DNA of 19,845 nucleotides from Clostridia bacterium. Its GTDB lineage: Bacteria; Bacillota_A; Clostridia; Christensenellales; Aristaeellaceae. The stretch is from the NCBI GenBank assembly GCA_017530275.1, contig JAFXMP010000125.1, positions 1 through 19,845 of the forward strand, given 5' to 3'. Shown here one piece after another: positions 5,664-13,388 of this stretch. Every line of letters starts with the position of its first letter. Within the stretch, counting starts at the first letter, position 1. Below the pieces are notes generated by a model, which saw nothing but the letters and a program-made list of their open reading frames with translations, had not been told where the DNA came from and searched no databases. Position numbers and translations under genes: made by a program.

Positions 5664-6791
5664 TCATGCGGCATTGCCGCTGAATACACATTGCTGATAG
5701 AACCCGTTCATTTTCTGAATCGTGTTCCATGCGTTGCCGTGCATTGCATAGCTCCGCCATGATTGATAGCTTTGATACACGTCTTTCCAGGTGATCTTCC
5801 CGGCCTGCGCCATCTCCGCCAGCTTTTTCAGCTTCCGCCGTTCCCGTGAAACGGATTTCCGGCAGATTTTCATAATGATTTTCCCGGTTTTGGTCAGCGT
5901 AAAGCGCTTTTTCAGGATGGTAAAGCCATGCGCCAGTTTGACTATCCTTGTCTTTCTTTCGTTGAGGCGGATACCAAGCCACCCGGTTAAGGCGCGTAGC
6001 GCGTCCAGGCATTGCCGCAGAAACGCTTTGCTTTCGTGGATGATATAACCATCGTCCATATACCGCCCGTAGCGCTTCGCCCGCATGGTTTCCGTGATTT
6101 TATGGTCGATCGGGTCAGCCATGGCAAGCGCCAGCGTCTGGGAAATTTGGCTTCCCAGGCCCAGCCCGATTTCCCCGAAACAATCTATCAAATGGAAAAG
6201 CAGCGCCAGAATCCTTTTGTCCGTGATTCTCCGCGCTGCTATTGCCTTGATAATATCGTGTCGGATGCTTCCAAAATAGTTTTTGAAATCGAACAGCAGA
6301 ATATAGCCTTTTCTGCCGTGCTTCGCTATGTGATCTCTCAGCTGTTTCCTCAATCGCCGGATTGCAAAATGGTATCCTTTATCCTTCCGCGTTGCGCTGT
6401 TGTCGTAAATGAACGGCTCCGACATCAGCGGCACAAGGCAGTTATCGCATAAGCAGCGCTGCACATTGCGCTCTTTCGCGTTCACCGCCTGAATATGCCG
6501 GGTGTGGCCCCGTTCGTTTATCGTGAAACAATGAAACCCGTCGCTTCTGAATTTTCCCGCCCGCAGCTTGTCCAGTGTTCCGTGGATTTGGAAGGATAGA
6601 ACCGCGGAATATCTCTGCATCCCCGGCTTCCAGGACGTGCCCAGGCGTATCTTTCGATAAGCGCGGAACATGGATTTATATGTGAATACCTTGTCAAGCT
6701 GCCCGTACCAATAGCGCCGCAGCGCCTTTTTGAATGATCTGCGCAGCTCCCGCCTTGCGCGCCGCGCTTTGTGCCGTTCATAGCTGGTCAT
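5664..6791 (-). CDS. DGR reverse transcriptase
   Basis: This 375-residue protein is the error-prone reverse transcriptase of a diversity-generating retroelement. It copies the template-repeat RNA into cDNA with changes at adenines. Visible motifs: catalytic Asp168 in LLFDFKNYF (motif A), GLGLGSQISQ at about 209-218 (motif B, the place of the DGR-typical SQ), and YMDD at 244-247 (motif C, catalytic Asp246/Asp247). The thumb region follows, with a basic stretch at about 310-325. The N-terminus is strongly basic (RHKARRARRELRRSFKKALRR), fitting RNA binding. The start at 6791 is chosen because GGGAG lies about 9 bases upstream; the frame itself is open through the TR to 7226. Neighbours avd, TR and a VR-bearing target confirm a DGR rather than a retron or group II intron. 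Confidence 0.96.
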   Translation of the reverse strand: MTSYERHKARRARRELRRSFKKALRRYWYGQLDKVFTYKSMFRAYRKIRLGTSWKPGMQRYSAVLSFQIHGTLDKLRAGKFRSDGFHCFTINERGHTRHIQAVNAKERNVQRCLCDNCLVPLMSEPFIYDNSATRKDKGYHFAIRRLRKQLRDHIAKHGRKGYILLFDFKNYFGSIRHDIIKAIAARRITDKRILALLFHLIDCFGEIGLGLGSQISQTLALAMADPIDHKITETMRAKRYGRYMDDGYIIHESKAFLRQCLDALRALTGWLGIRLNERKTRIVKLAHGFTILKKRFTLTKTGKIIMKICRKSVSRERRKLKKLAEMAQAGKITWKDVYQSYQSWRSYAMHGNAWNTIQKMNGFYQQCVFSGNAA

Positions 6792-6945
6792 TGCCGATTT
6801 CTCCCTGGAAAAGGAACGCACGGCAGGAATAAACCGCGGGGGATTCCTATTAGCCGCGTAACGGTCGGTGCATGAAACTATCAGACTCCCCAGCCCTAAA
6901 CGCCATGCAAGAAGCGTCCGCACCGCCGTGTCGCCCTTATATTCA

Positions 6946-6973
6946 CACAATAGATTTTGAAAAAATCTTTGTG
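6946..6973 (-). other. Hairpin in the TR-RT spacer
   Basis: CACAA (6946-6950) pairs with TTGTG (6969-6973), and AGATTTT (6952-6958) with AAAATCT (6962-6968). They enclose a 3-base loop, with a single bulged base at 6951. It is a 12-bp AT-rich stem inside otherwise GC-rich DNA, 103 bases downstream of the TR end in the transcript. No U-tract follows on the minus strand, so it is not a normal terminator. A structural role in the DGR RNA is inference. Confidence 0.55.
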
Positions 6974-7075
6974 ACGGTCGCAATCTCCTTCTCTCCCCAT
7001 GCGCTGATTTCCCGCCCCTTGTTGGACGGTACTTTAACGGGCATTTAAGCGCCCCGTTCCCGGAGCGCAGAGAGG

Positions 7076-7204
7076 AGCCGAACCACAGGCCGCGCGAATT
7101 GTTCGCGTTGTTGTTGTTCGCGTTGCCGTTCGTGTTGACCGTGGCGAAGTTGTTCACGTTGTTCGGGTTGACCGAACGGAGGAAAGTATTCTCCGCCGAG
7201 GTCG
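7076..7204 (-). repeat. DGR template repeat (TR), 129 bp
   Basis: On the minus strand this copy carries 35 adenines. Read in the target's frame it encodes 15 asparagine codons, 13 of them AAC, arranged mostly in pairs. It aligns without gaps to 7743-7871 with 106 of 129 identical bases, and every one of the 23 differences is a TR adenine. The 23 bases at the RT-proximal end (7076-7098) contain no adenine and are identical in both copies, as expected for the initiation-of-homing end. Similarity stops sharply at both ends. Confidence 0.97.
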
Positions 7205-7232
7205 GTTTTGCAGATTGCGGCCTACGTTATGG

Positions 7233-7646
7233 TCAAGGAAAGCGAAACCGCTTTTTATCGCTTTCCATAACGCCGTCCACCAAGTTCCTGAGCGTGTAAG
7301 CCATCCGCGTCCATTCTTCCCGGATTTCGTAGGAAATCGGGATTTCGTCTTTCAGCCATTCAAAATCATCCACGTCGGAAGCAAGCGCGGTCAGTTTCGC
7401 GTTTGCCCGCTTAAATGCGTTGGCCCTTTCTTCCGCAAGCGCTTTGTTTGTTGGGAAAATGCTGTTGGCGTACAAAATCAGGTCTTTCGCGTCGTTCGCC
7501 AGCCGCTTCATCGGATCCCACATATCCTGTTTATACTTTTTCGGAAGGTCTGCGCATTTGTCGATCGTGTAAAATTTCAATTGCCGCGCAAGCTCTAAAA
7601 ATTCCGCAGGGGATTTTCCGCGCTTGCTTTTTGGTACGCTGCTCAT
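7233..7646 (-). CDS. avd: DGR accessory variability determinant (Avd-like four-helix protein)
   Basis: The 137-residue protein has a basic start (MSSVPKSKRGKSP) followed by four predicted long helices, the size and layout of the Avd/bAvd family (S23-ribosomal-protein-like four-helix bundle). In BPP-1, Avd forms a pentamer that binds the RT and the template RNA and is needed for mutagenic homing. Charged residues are abundant (KKYKQDMWDPMKR, EERANAFKRANAK), as expected for nucleic-acid binding. The ATG at 7646 is chosen because AGGAGA stands about 9 bases upstream; an in-frame ATG at 7697 lies inside a GC hairpin and lacks a good site. The gene ends 28 bases before the TR. Its position between VR and TR strongly supports the call. 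Confidence 0.92.
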   Translation of the reverse strand: MSSVPKSKRGKSPAEFLELARQLKFYTIDKCADLPKKYKQDMWDPMKRLANDAKDLILYANSIFPTNKALAEERANAFKRANAKLTALASDVDDFEWLKDEIPISYEIREEWTRMAYTLRNLVDGVMESDKKRFRFP

Positions 7647-7686
7647 GCTTTCCGTTCTCCTATTCGCTTGGTTGCCCCCGGAGCTT

Positions 7687-7709
7687 TCCCGCCCCATAAA
7701 GGGGCGGGA
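7687..7709. other. GC-rich hairpin just downstream of the VR
   Basis: TCCCGCCCC (7687-7695) and GGGGCGGGA (7701-7709) form a perfect 9-bp stem with loop ATAAA. It lies 33 bases beyond the VR end and 13 bases beyond the stop codon of the target gene. On the minus (coding) strand no T-tract follows. BPP-1-type DGRs need a short GC-rich hairpin or cruciform next to the VR for target recognition, and this element has the matching stem length and composition. That role is inference. Confidence 0.6.
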
Positions 7710-7722
7710 TTTTTACGGGAGA

Positions 7723-10700
7723 TTATTGATGATGAATACAGAAGCCGAACCACAGGCCGCGCGAAAAGTGCGCGCCGTGGATGCCCGCGTAGCCGAACGC
7801 GCCGACCGCGGCGAAGCCGTACACGTCGCTCGGGTGGACCGAACGGAGGAAAGTACTCTCCGCCGAGGTCGAGCCGGGTTTGTAGCGCTTCCTGCTTTCC
7901 GCGTCTTTCAGCACCTCCGTGTAGGTCGGCCCCATGGTTTCGTAGGATGTGCCGCCGAACACTTCACGGTAGGAGGGACGCCATACTTTGTCCACGGTCA
8001 TTTCGTTGTGAACCACCGTGCCGCTGGTGTCGTAAGTGTCGGAATACTTCTTTACTTCCACGATGCGCGCCGCCAGCGCCGGGTGATACTGCTGAATCAG
8101 CGGCATGATGACATTTGCAAACGTGGTATTCCGGTCAGCGGACTCTTTCCAGCCGCCAATGGCCCCGGTGCCGTTCACGTATACGCCTTCGTTCTGCTGT
8201 GCGCTCTGCGAGTTCATGGAGCGGCTGGTGTTGCAGTTGTATTTCGTGATGAAAGTAACATCCGCCATGTTGCCCGAACCGTCCGCCAGCTCGTCCTTTC
8301 CGCTGCCCATGATTTGCAGCATCACGTCGCCCTCGTTGCCCAGGGGGAAACTGAAATAGTTTCCGGCGCTATAGGTATCCCAGAACGTCCCGTTATCCAG
8401 CGCAGCCAGCAGCTCCGCGTCTGTCGTTGTGATTTCCCGCACGTCCACGGGCGAACCGAACACGGCGTAATATGTGGTGTTCCCGGTGATCGGCCCCAGC
8501 GCGGGACTCCATCCCTTGAAAGGATAGGTTGCCGCGTCGCCCTGCGTGGTGGTAGGTGTTGCCCCGCCATACGTGGGCGTGCTGCCGTAAGGCACGTTCG
8601 TTTGCGTGTACAGCGTGCCACCGCCGTCGTTGGCGCTCCTGGCAAAGTAGGCCGTGTACTTGCGCACCGTTCCGGTGTACGCCGCGTACAGCGTCCTGTC
8701 CGCCGTGACCGCTTTCTGTGCGCTGCCGTTCGCGCTGCCGTTCGCGCTGGTCGCCCATCCCGCGAAGGTGTAATCATACTGAGCCGTGCTGCTCCTGGAC
8801 GGCGTGCCGTTATAGGTCGCGTCGCCGCCATCCAGCACCGTTTCCGTGGTGATCGTGCTCGACCCGTCGAAAGTCTTGTACGTTACCACGCAAGAGATAT
8901 GATCCGCCGTAATGTTGAGATACGGATACCGCGCGTTGTAGCTTGCCACCTGCGCCCCGGTCAGGGTGTCCGTGTGGATGGTGCCGGATACCTGGGCCGT
9001 GTCGGTGTTGTTGCCGTTTTCGTCCAGGCCGCGCATCGTGTCCAGGGTATCCAGCAGCGCCTCGATCTCTTCCGCGTCCTCCGCTTCCCACGTAAAGCCA
9101 ACCAGCCGCACGCGGGTATTTTCATGGCAGGCGTTCAAGAGCGCCTTGGTGTTCACCGTGGGGCAGTTTTCAATGCGCAGGGTAGATAGGCCCGCCGTTG
9201 GCGCTATCAAATCGGAAATGCTCTTTTGATTGAGCAAAATCAGGCTGGTAATGGTACTCGGTAAATGCAGGGTTTCCAGCGCGCCGCCGTTCGGCATGGT
9301 TGCGCCCGTGATCTTCGTGCCGTCAAAGTACGCCGCCGTCAATCCTTCGCACCCGGACAAGTCCACCGTCTTTTGGTCGCCCGTTCCAAGCGCTTTGCAG
9401 TTGCGCACGTCCAGAACGCCCAGCTTCTTGTTGCTGCCAAGTGTCAGGTTGTCAAGCCGCTGGTTTTCGTACTGTTCCGAAGAATCACCCAGCTTCAAGG
9501 TTCCTTGCAGGTTGATGGCCTGGGAAAAGTCCGCGAAGCCCACCTGCATTGCGGAAAGGTCGCCGATGCTCTTGATCTGCTGGGCGGAATAGATGTAGAT
9601 TTCCGTATCGTTGACCGTTTCCAGGGGATTGATAAGCGTAGACGCCTGATCGTGCGCGCCGCGCGTCTGCACCACGTAAGAGCCATATTTCACCGTGGGA
9701 TAAATGTCCGCGTAAGGCGTCACCGTGATGTTTGCTTTCGCGTATCCGCGCAGCTGAATCACCTGGGAAAGCGCGTCGCCGCTGTTCCATTTGCTGTCCA
9801 TGTACTGGAAGCGGTTAAACAGCCACCACTTCCGCTGCTCTTCTTTGCTGCCCTGCATCATCGGCAGGTAAACCGCCGTCGGCTCTTTTCCGGTGTCGGG
9901 CGCAATCAGCGGGTCAATGTACTTGAACCAGGAGTCCTCAATCCATACCGCTTCGGGCCATTTCGCCTGGTGTTCCTCGAACCGCCGCTCCACTTCGTTG
10001 GCGGACAATCCGGCGGAACGCATCCGCTTGTACATGGCTACAATCTCGGTGTGGTAAGCGTCGCGGATGTTGTTCCACAGCACGCTGCCCTGCCCGTTGA
10101 ATACGCTTGCCCCGCCCGTCAGGGTGTCTATATCCTCCAGCGAATACCCGAACACAAGCGAGCCTTCGTTATTTGTCCCCAGTCCCGTGTCCATGTCGTA
10201 AGGCTCCGCCACGGCTTTCCGGGTCGCTATCCGGTTCTCTGCCGTCACGTCGGAACCCGTGAAGCCGATAAACAGGTTTTTTGCCCTGCTGTCTACCATG
10301 AGGAAAAGCTCGGTAAACACGTAGTAATAAACGAAGGTGTCCAGCTCCGCATATGTCGGAAACTCCGCCTTGAACTTCGCCAGCCTGTATGCCGCCGTGT
10401 CCGCCGTGTACTCCGTGCCGCCGTATGTGACCGCCGTTTCCAGCGCGTCCCCGGTCGCCGCCGTGCGGTCTGTGGACGCAACGAACGCCACAAGCTCCTG
10501 AATCATGGTATAGTCCAGCAGCTCGTCCGACGGAAAACGCGCCTCGAAGTCCTGCCGCCATGTGGGGCGCACTTCGCCGCTTTCCGGGTCGGTGTAAGGG
10601 GTTTCGTCGAAAACCCCGGTCTTGAACAGCATCAGGTCAGCCGTGTTGTTTTCAAACTCCCAGCTCTGCATGTCGCCGCTGTACCCATAAGGCCCCGGCG

Positions 10701-13368
10701 CTCTTTTGGGGAGATTGAAATTATATTTTCCCCAGAACTGCGTATCTCCGCCCCCGGTATCCTCCCAGAATACCACGACAGGCAAGCCGTCTATGCCCTG
10801 CCTCACCTTGCTGTTTGCCACCTGTTCCCGCGTCTTGAATGGCGAATAATCGCAGTAGAGCCGCACCAGCTCCACGTTGTTCGCGCCCTCAGAGCTTGCC
10901 ACGTCCGCTTTCAGCACGAAGCGGTTAAACGGCACCACGGTATCTTTCAGGGCGTAGTTGTCCGCGTGTCCGCCGGAAAGCTCGAACCCGTTCTTAAATT
11001 GCAGGTCGTAGTTTTTGCGGGCGTAGGGCGCGGAGGATGTTCCCTGCACGTTGGCCTGGCACCCGGTCGCCGTGAAGCTCTTTTCGGGGTTTACCGGGTC
11101 GGTGTACGCCACCTCGATGGTCTTCTTGTCGCCCTTGTACTGCGGAAGCTGTACCGCTTTCAGAACCATATAGGGCAGGTTTTGCGGCAGTTTGGCTATC
11201 ACGATATTCCCGTATTGGTCATAGAGGTTATTCCGGTTATACCGTTGCAGCATTTCATAGCCCGTCGGCGCGTCCGCTATGAAGTTGTCAAGCACCTGCT
11301 GCCTGTTCAGGTTCCTGTCGTAGACCCTGATCCGGTAAATATCCACGGTGCAATAATCGCTTCCGATGGAGATACCAACCGGGGTCGCCTGTGAAAAGTC
11401 GTCGTTTTCGTTGTACTGCACAACTCCACTCGGTTTCCCGTTGATGTAAACCATGAGCAGCCTGTGCTCGGTCTTCTTTTCGCAGACGAACGAAAGGCGC
11501 ACTTTGCTTTCTTCCCGGTACTGCATCCCGATTTCGGAAAGCTCCGATTTCAGCTCCGCCTTTTGCGCCGTGATCGTCAGGCCGCGCCCCCCGCTTGTGC
11601 ACGAAATGACCGCCGCATTATAGTCCAGCACGTTCCTGGTCGCAAACTCCACCTCAATGGTTTTTCCGCCCGTGCGGAAGTCCTCTCCGAAAAGCTGGAA
11701 CGGGATTGCCACCCGCGCCGCGCCCGCTACCCGCAGCACGTCCACGCCGTCGCCGTCACGCTGCCAGCCGTCGGTGTTCCAATTGAACCCCGTAAGCGTC
11801 GCCGAAACGTTCCCACTTGTCCATGTGGCTGGATTCGCTTCAGCGTTGCTCCGCCCGATGGCGTTCAAATGCAGCTCCAGGCCCTCTGTTTCCGCTGCCG
11901 CGTCGATGTTCAAGGCCGTTACCGTGAATGAAAGCGTTTTTTCCACCGCGCCCACCTTAAATTTTACGGTCGCCGCGCCCGCCGTGTCGCCCCGGTAGGT
12001 GTATTGATGTTCGCTCCGGTCTACCGTCACGGTGGATTTGAGCGTGCTGCCCTCGTAAATCTGCACCGCCGTTTCCAGCCCTGCCGGGTCGTATGCCTGG
12101 AAGGTGATCGGGATAGTGTCGTACTGCTGTACGCTGCTTTCGTGGAACTGCGAAATAATAATGGGCGTGCTGGTTCCGGAAACGACGCTGTAAAACTCAT
12201 AATACAGCCTGTTGCTTTCCACGGTTTCGCCGTTGACCGTGGCGGTAAACCATACCTCCAGCGTGTGTCCGCCGTGCGTCTGCGCGGGGATGGCGTAACT
12301 CAGCTCCCTGTTGGAAACGGTGGTCACCACGGTTTGCAGCTCGGTGCCGTCCAGCTTGAAATGTACGGTCTTTTCCGCCCGGCCCACGGGTGTGAAGCGG
12401 AAAGCGAACGCGCCGCTTGTTTCCTTGCTTTCGTCAAAGAATGTGGATGAAATGGAAAACTCCACGCATTCCACGGTGTACACAATGGAGCGTGCGTTCC
12501 CGTACACGTCGGAAATGGTCACGCGGACGGTGTTGTCGTCCGTCGTCAGGTGTGGCGCAAGGTCTACCGTCACGTTTCCCTGGTTTACGCTCAGCGTGGC
12601 TTTGATTGCGCCGTTTACGGTGATTCTCAATGTGCCTTTTCCGGTCGGCACTTCGTCCAGCAAGCTGCTCCAGTTCACAGTAACGGGCAGGGAAGCGCCC
12701 CGGTTTACCGTTGCCGCCGTCCACTGCATCCCGTTTGTCATGGTCATAACCGCGTTGTTATCTCCACCGCCGCTTCCTCCGCCGCCCATTCCGGCGAACG
12801 GCCCGGCGACCACAACGCCGTTGCTTGTGAGGTACAGGCTCCCATTTTCCACGAACCCGCCGTCGATCTTGCCGTCCAGCGCCGCGCCTATGGCGTTTAA
12901 CCGGGTGTGATCTGCTTCCACGGTTTCCTCGGTCGCCCCGATCTCGTTCTGTAAAGAGCTATGCAGCTTCCCGAACGTGACCGCCCCGTCCTGCACGGTG
13001 GTGGTTGCTTCCGGGTGTGCTGTCAGCCATGCAGAGATAGCGTCCGCCGTCTGTTCATCGGTCGGCAATCCCTGGTCTACCCATTCCGTGGTGCCGTCGC
13101 CGTGTGTGCGAAGCAGCTGCCCGTCCACGCCGTCCGGCGTTGTGGCAGGTTTTGCCACCTTGCCCGCGTCCGATGCTTGCAGCGCCGTGATGTTCGTTTC
13201 CGCCGCGCCCATGCGGGTGCCCACGGCCTTTGCGTCCGCCGCCATGCCGTGAACGGTCAGGGTTTCATCCAGCGGCGCTTGCGCCGTGTCGCCCGCTTCT
13301 ACCGTCACATTGATTTCCGGCGTATCCTCCGGCATATCCAACGGCAGGTTGATTTCACCGTTTGCCAT
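7723..13368 (-). CDS. Giant tail-fibre/adhesin protein, DGR target with C-type-lectin-like tip
   Basis: This 1881-residue protein most likely is the diversified host-binding fibre. From N to C: a low-complexity attachment region (1-190); a Gly-rich linker (about 195-205); beta-rich Ig-like domains (about 206-485); and a concanavalin/LamG-like domain (about 490-700). A CotH-kinase-like region follows (about 730-1090; NVQGTSSAPYARKNY, SRAKNLF, PYDMDTGLG). Next come a leucine-rich-like stretch (about 1300-1420) and two InlB-type beta repeats (about 1494-1640; TFAGWA, PFKGWSP). The C-terminal domain (about 1643-1881) is formylglycine-enzyme/C-type-lectin-like or DUF6273-like, with WRPSYREVFGG and the final SRGLWFGF; it contains the VR. 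The ATG at 13368 has AGGAGG upstream. It follows the tail genes and precedes avd. The fibre and DGR-target role is strong; the inner domain names are by motif only. Confidence 0.9.
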   Translation of the reverse strand: MANGEINLPLDMPEDTPEINVTVEAGDTAQAPLDETLTVHGMAADAKAVGTRMGAAETNITALQASDAGKVAKPATTPDGVDGQLLRTHGDGTTEWVDQGLPTDEQTADAISAWLTAHPEATTTVQDGAVTFGKLHSSLQNEIGATEETVEADHTRLNAIGAALDGKIDGGFVENGSLYLTSNGVVVAGPFAGMGGGGSGGGDNNAVMTMTNGMQWTAATVNRGASLPVTVNWSSLLDEVPTGKGTLRITVNGAIKATLSVNQGNVTVDLAPHLTTDDNTVRVTISDVYGNARSIVYTVECVEFSISSTFFDESKETSGAFAFRFTPVGRAEKTVHFKLDGTELQTVVTTVSNRELSYAIPAQTHGGHTLEVWFTATVNGETVESNRLYYEFYSVVSGTSTPIIISQFHESSVQQYDTIPITFQAYDPAGLETAVQIYEGSTLKSTVTVDRSEHQYTYRGDTAGAATVKFKVGAVEKTLSFTVTALNIDAAAETEGLELHLNAIGRSNAEANPATWTSGNVSATLTGFNWNTDGWQRDGDGVDVLRVAGAARVAIPFQLFGEDFRTGGKTIEVEFATRNVLDYNAAVISCTSGGRGLTITAQKAELKSELSEIGMQYREESKVRLSFVCEKKTEHRLLMVYINGKPSGVVQYNENDDFSQATPVGISIGSDYCTVDIYRIRVYDRNLNRQQVLDNFIADAPTGYEMLQRYNRNNLYDQYGNIVIAKLPQNLPYMVLKAVQLPQYKGDKKTIEVAYTDPVNPEKSFTATGCQANVQGTSSAPYARKNYDLQFKNGFELSGGHADNYALKDTVVPFNRFVLKADVASSEGANNVELVRLYCDYSPFKTREQVANSKVRQGIDGLPVVVFWEDTGGGDTQFWGKYNFNLPKRAPGPYGYSGDMQSWEFENNTADLMLFKTGVFDETPYTDPESGEVRPTWRQDFEARFPSDELLDYTMIQELVAFVASTDRTAATGDALETAVTYGGTEYTADTAAYRLAKFKAEFPTYAELDTFVYYYVFTELFLMVDSRAKNLFIGFTGSDVTAENRIATRKAVAEPYDMDTGLGTNNEGSLVFGYSLEDIDTLTGGASVFNGQGSVLWNNIRDAYHTEIVAMYKRMRSAGLSANEVERRFEEHQAKWPEAVWIEDSWFKYIDPLIAPDTGKEPTAVYLPMMQGSKEEQRKWWLFNRFQYMDSKWNSGDALSQVIQLRGYAKANITVTPYADIYPTVKYGSYVVQTRGAHDQASTLINPLETVNDTEIYIYSAQQIKSIGDLSAMQVGFADFSQAINLQGTLKLGDSSEQYENQRLDNLTLGSNKKLGVLDVRNCKALGTGDQKTVDLSGCEGLTAAYFDGTKITGATMPNGGALETLHLPSTITSLILLNQKSISDLIAPTAGLSTLRIENCPTVNTKALLNACHENTRVRLVGFTWEAEDAEEIEALLDTLDTMRGLDENGNNTDTAQVSGTIHTDTLTGAQVASYNARYPYLNITADHISCVVTYKTFDGSSTITTETVLDGGDATYNGTPSRSSTAQYDYTFAGWATSANGSANGSAQKAVTADRTLYAAYTGTVRKYTAYFARSANDGGGTLYTQTNVPYGSTPTYGGATPTTTQGDAATYPFKGWSPALGPITGNTTYYAVFGSPVDVREITTTDAELLAALDNGTFWDTYSAGNYFSFPLGNEGDVMLQIMGSGKDELADGSGNMADVTFITKYNCNTSRSMNSQSAQQNEGVYVNGTGAIGGWKESADRNTTFANVIMPLIQQYHPALAARIVEVKKYSDTYDTSGTVVHNEMTVDKVWRPSYREVFGGTSYETMGPTYTEVLKDAESRKRYKPGSTSAESTFLRSVHPSDVYGFAAVGAFGYAGIHGAHFSRGLWFGFCIHHQ
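7743..7871 (-). repeat. DGR variable repeat (VR), 129 bp
   Basis: This is the C-terminal coding end of the target gene, residues about 1833-1876. It is aligned with the TR at constant offset 667. The 23 substitutions are A to G (13), A to T (7) and A to C (3) on the coding strand. They change 17 residues between positions 1838 and 1868 while the framework (FLRSV, SRGLWFG) is kept. The VR ends 18 bases before the stop codon. Confidence 0.97.
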
Positions 13369-13388
13369 GTTCTTTTTTCCTCCTGTTC

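Larger units (their letters stand above)
6792..7232 (-). ncRNA. DGR template RNA region (TR plus TR-RT spacer)
   Basis: The non-coding interval between avd and RT holds the TR (7076-7204) and a 284-base spacer. In characterised DGRs the transcript covering avd end, TR and spacer is the template and primer for cDNA synthesis. The spacer here contains a strong hairpin at 6946-6973 and possible weaker stems nearer the TR. The TR frame stays open into RT, but an RT start with its own ribosome site argues that the spacer is not translated. RNA ends cannot be placed from sequence. Confidence 0.65.
5664..7871 (-). mobile_element. Diversity-generating retroelement cassette (VR, avd, TR, RT)
   Basis: Reading along the minus strand the order is VR at the 3' end of the target gene, avd, TR, spacer, RT. 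This is the classical target-avd-TR-RT order of the Bordetella phage BPP-1 type. TR and VR are 667 bases apart, ungapped, 129 bases each, and differ only at TR adenines. All required parts look intact: RT catalytic residues, the Avd fold, and an adenine-free 23-base end shared by both repeats. The element should therefore be functional. Confidence 0.97.

Noticed and set aside
6792..7157. RT with an N-terminal extension starting at the ATG at 7157
   Set aside because: That start lies inside the TR; the extension has no RT-family features, while a good GGGAG site precedes the ATG at 6791.
7647..7697. Longer Avd starting at the ATG at 7697
   Set aside because: This ATG lies within the hairpin stem-loop and has no usable ribosome site; AGGAGA fits the start at 7646.
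7687..7714. Plus-strand rho-independent terminator (stem followed by TTTTT)
   Set aside because: The shape fits, but no plus-strand gene ends here. A minus-strand terminator does not fit because no T-tract follows on that strand.
7624..11394. Long plus-strand ORFs (521 and 709 codons) opposite the fibre gene
   Set aside because: They are Arg/Val/His-rich mirror frames of a GC-rich gene, lack domains and ribosome sites, and the minus-strand frame carries clear domains and the VR.
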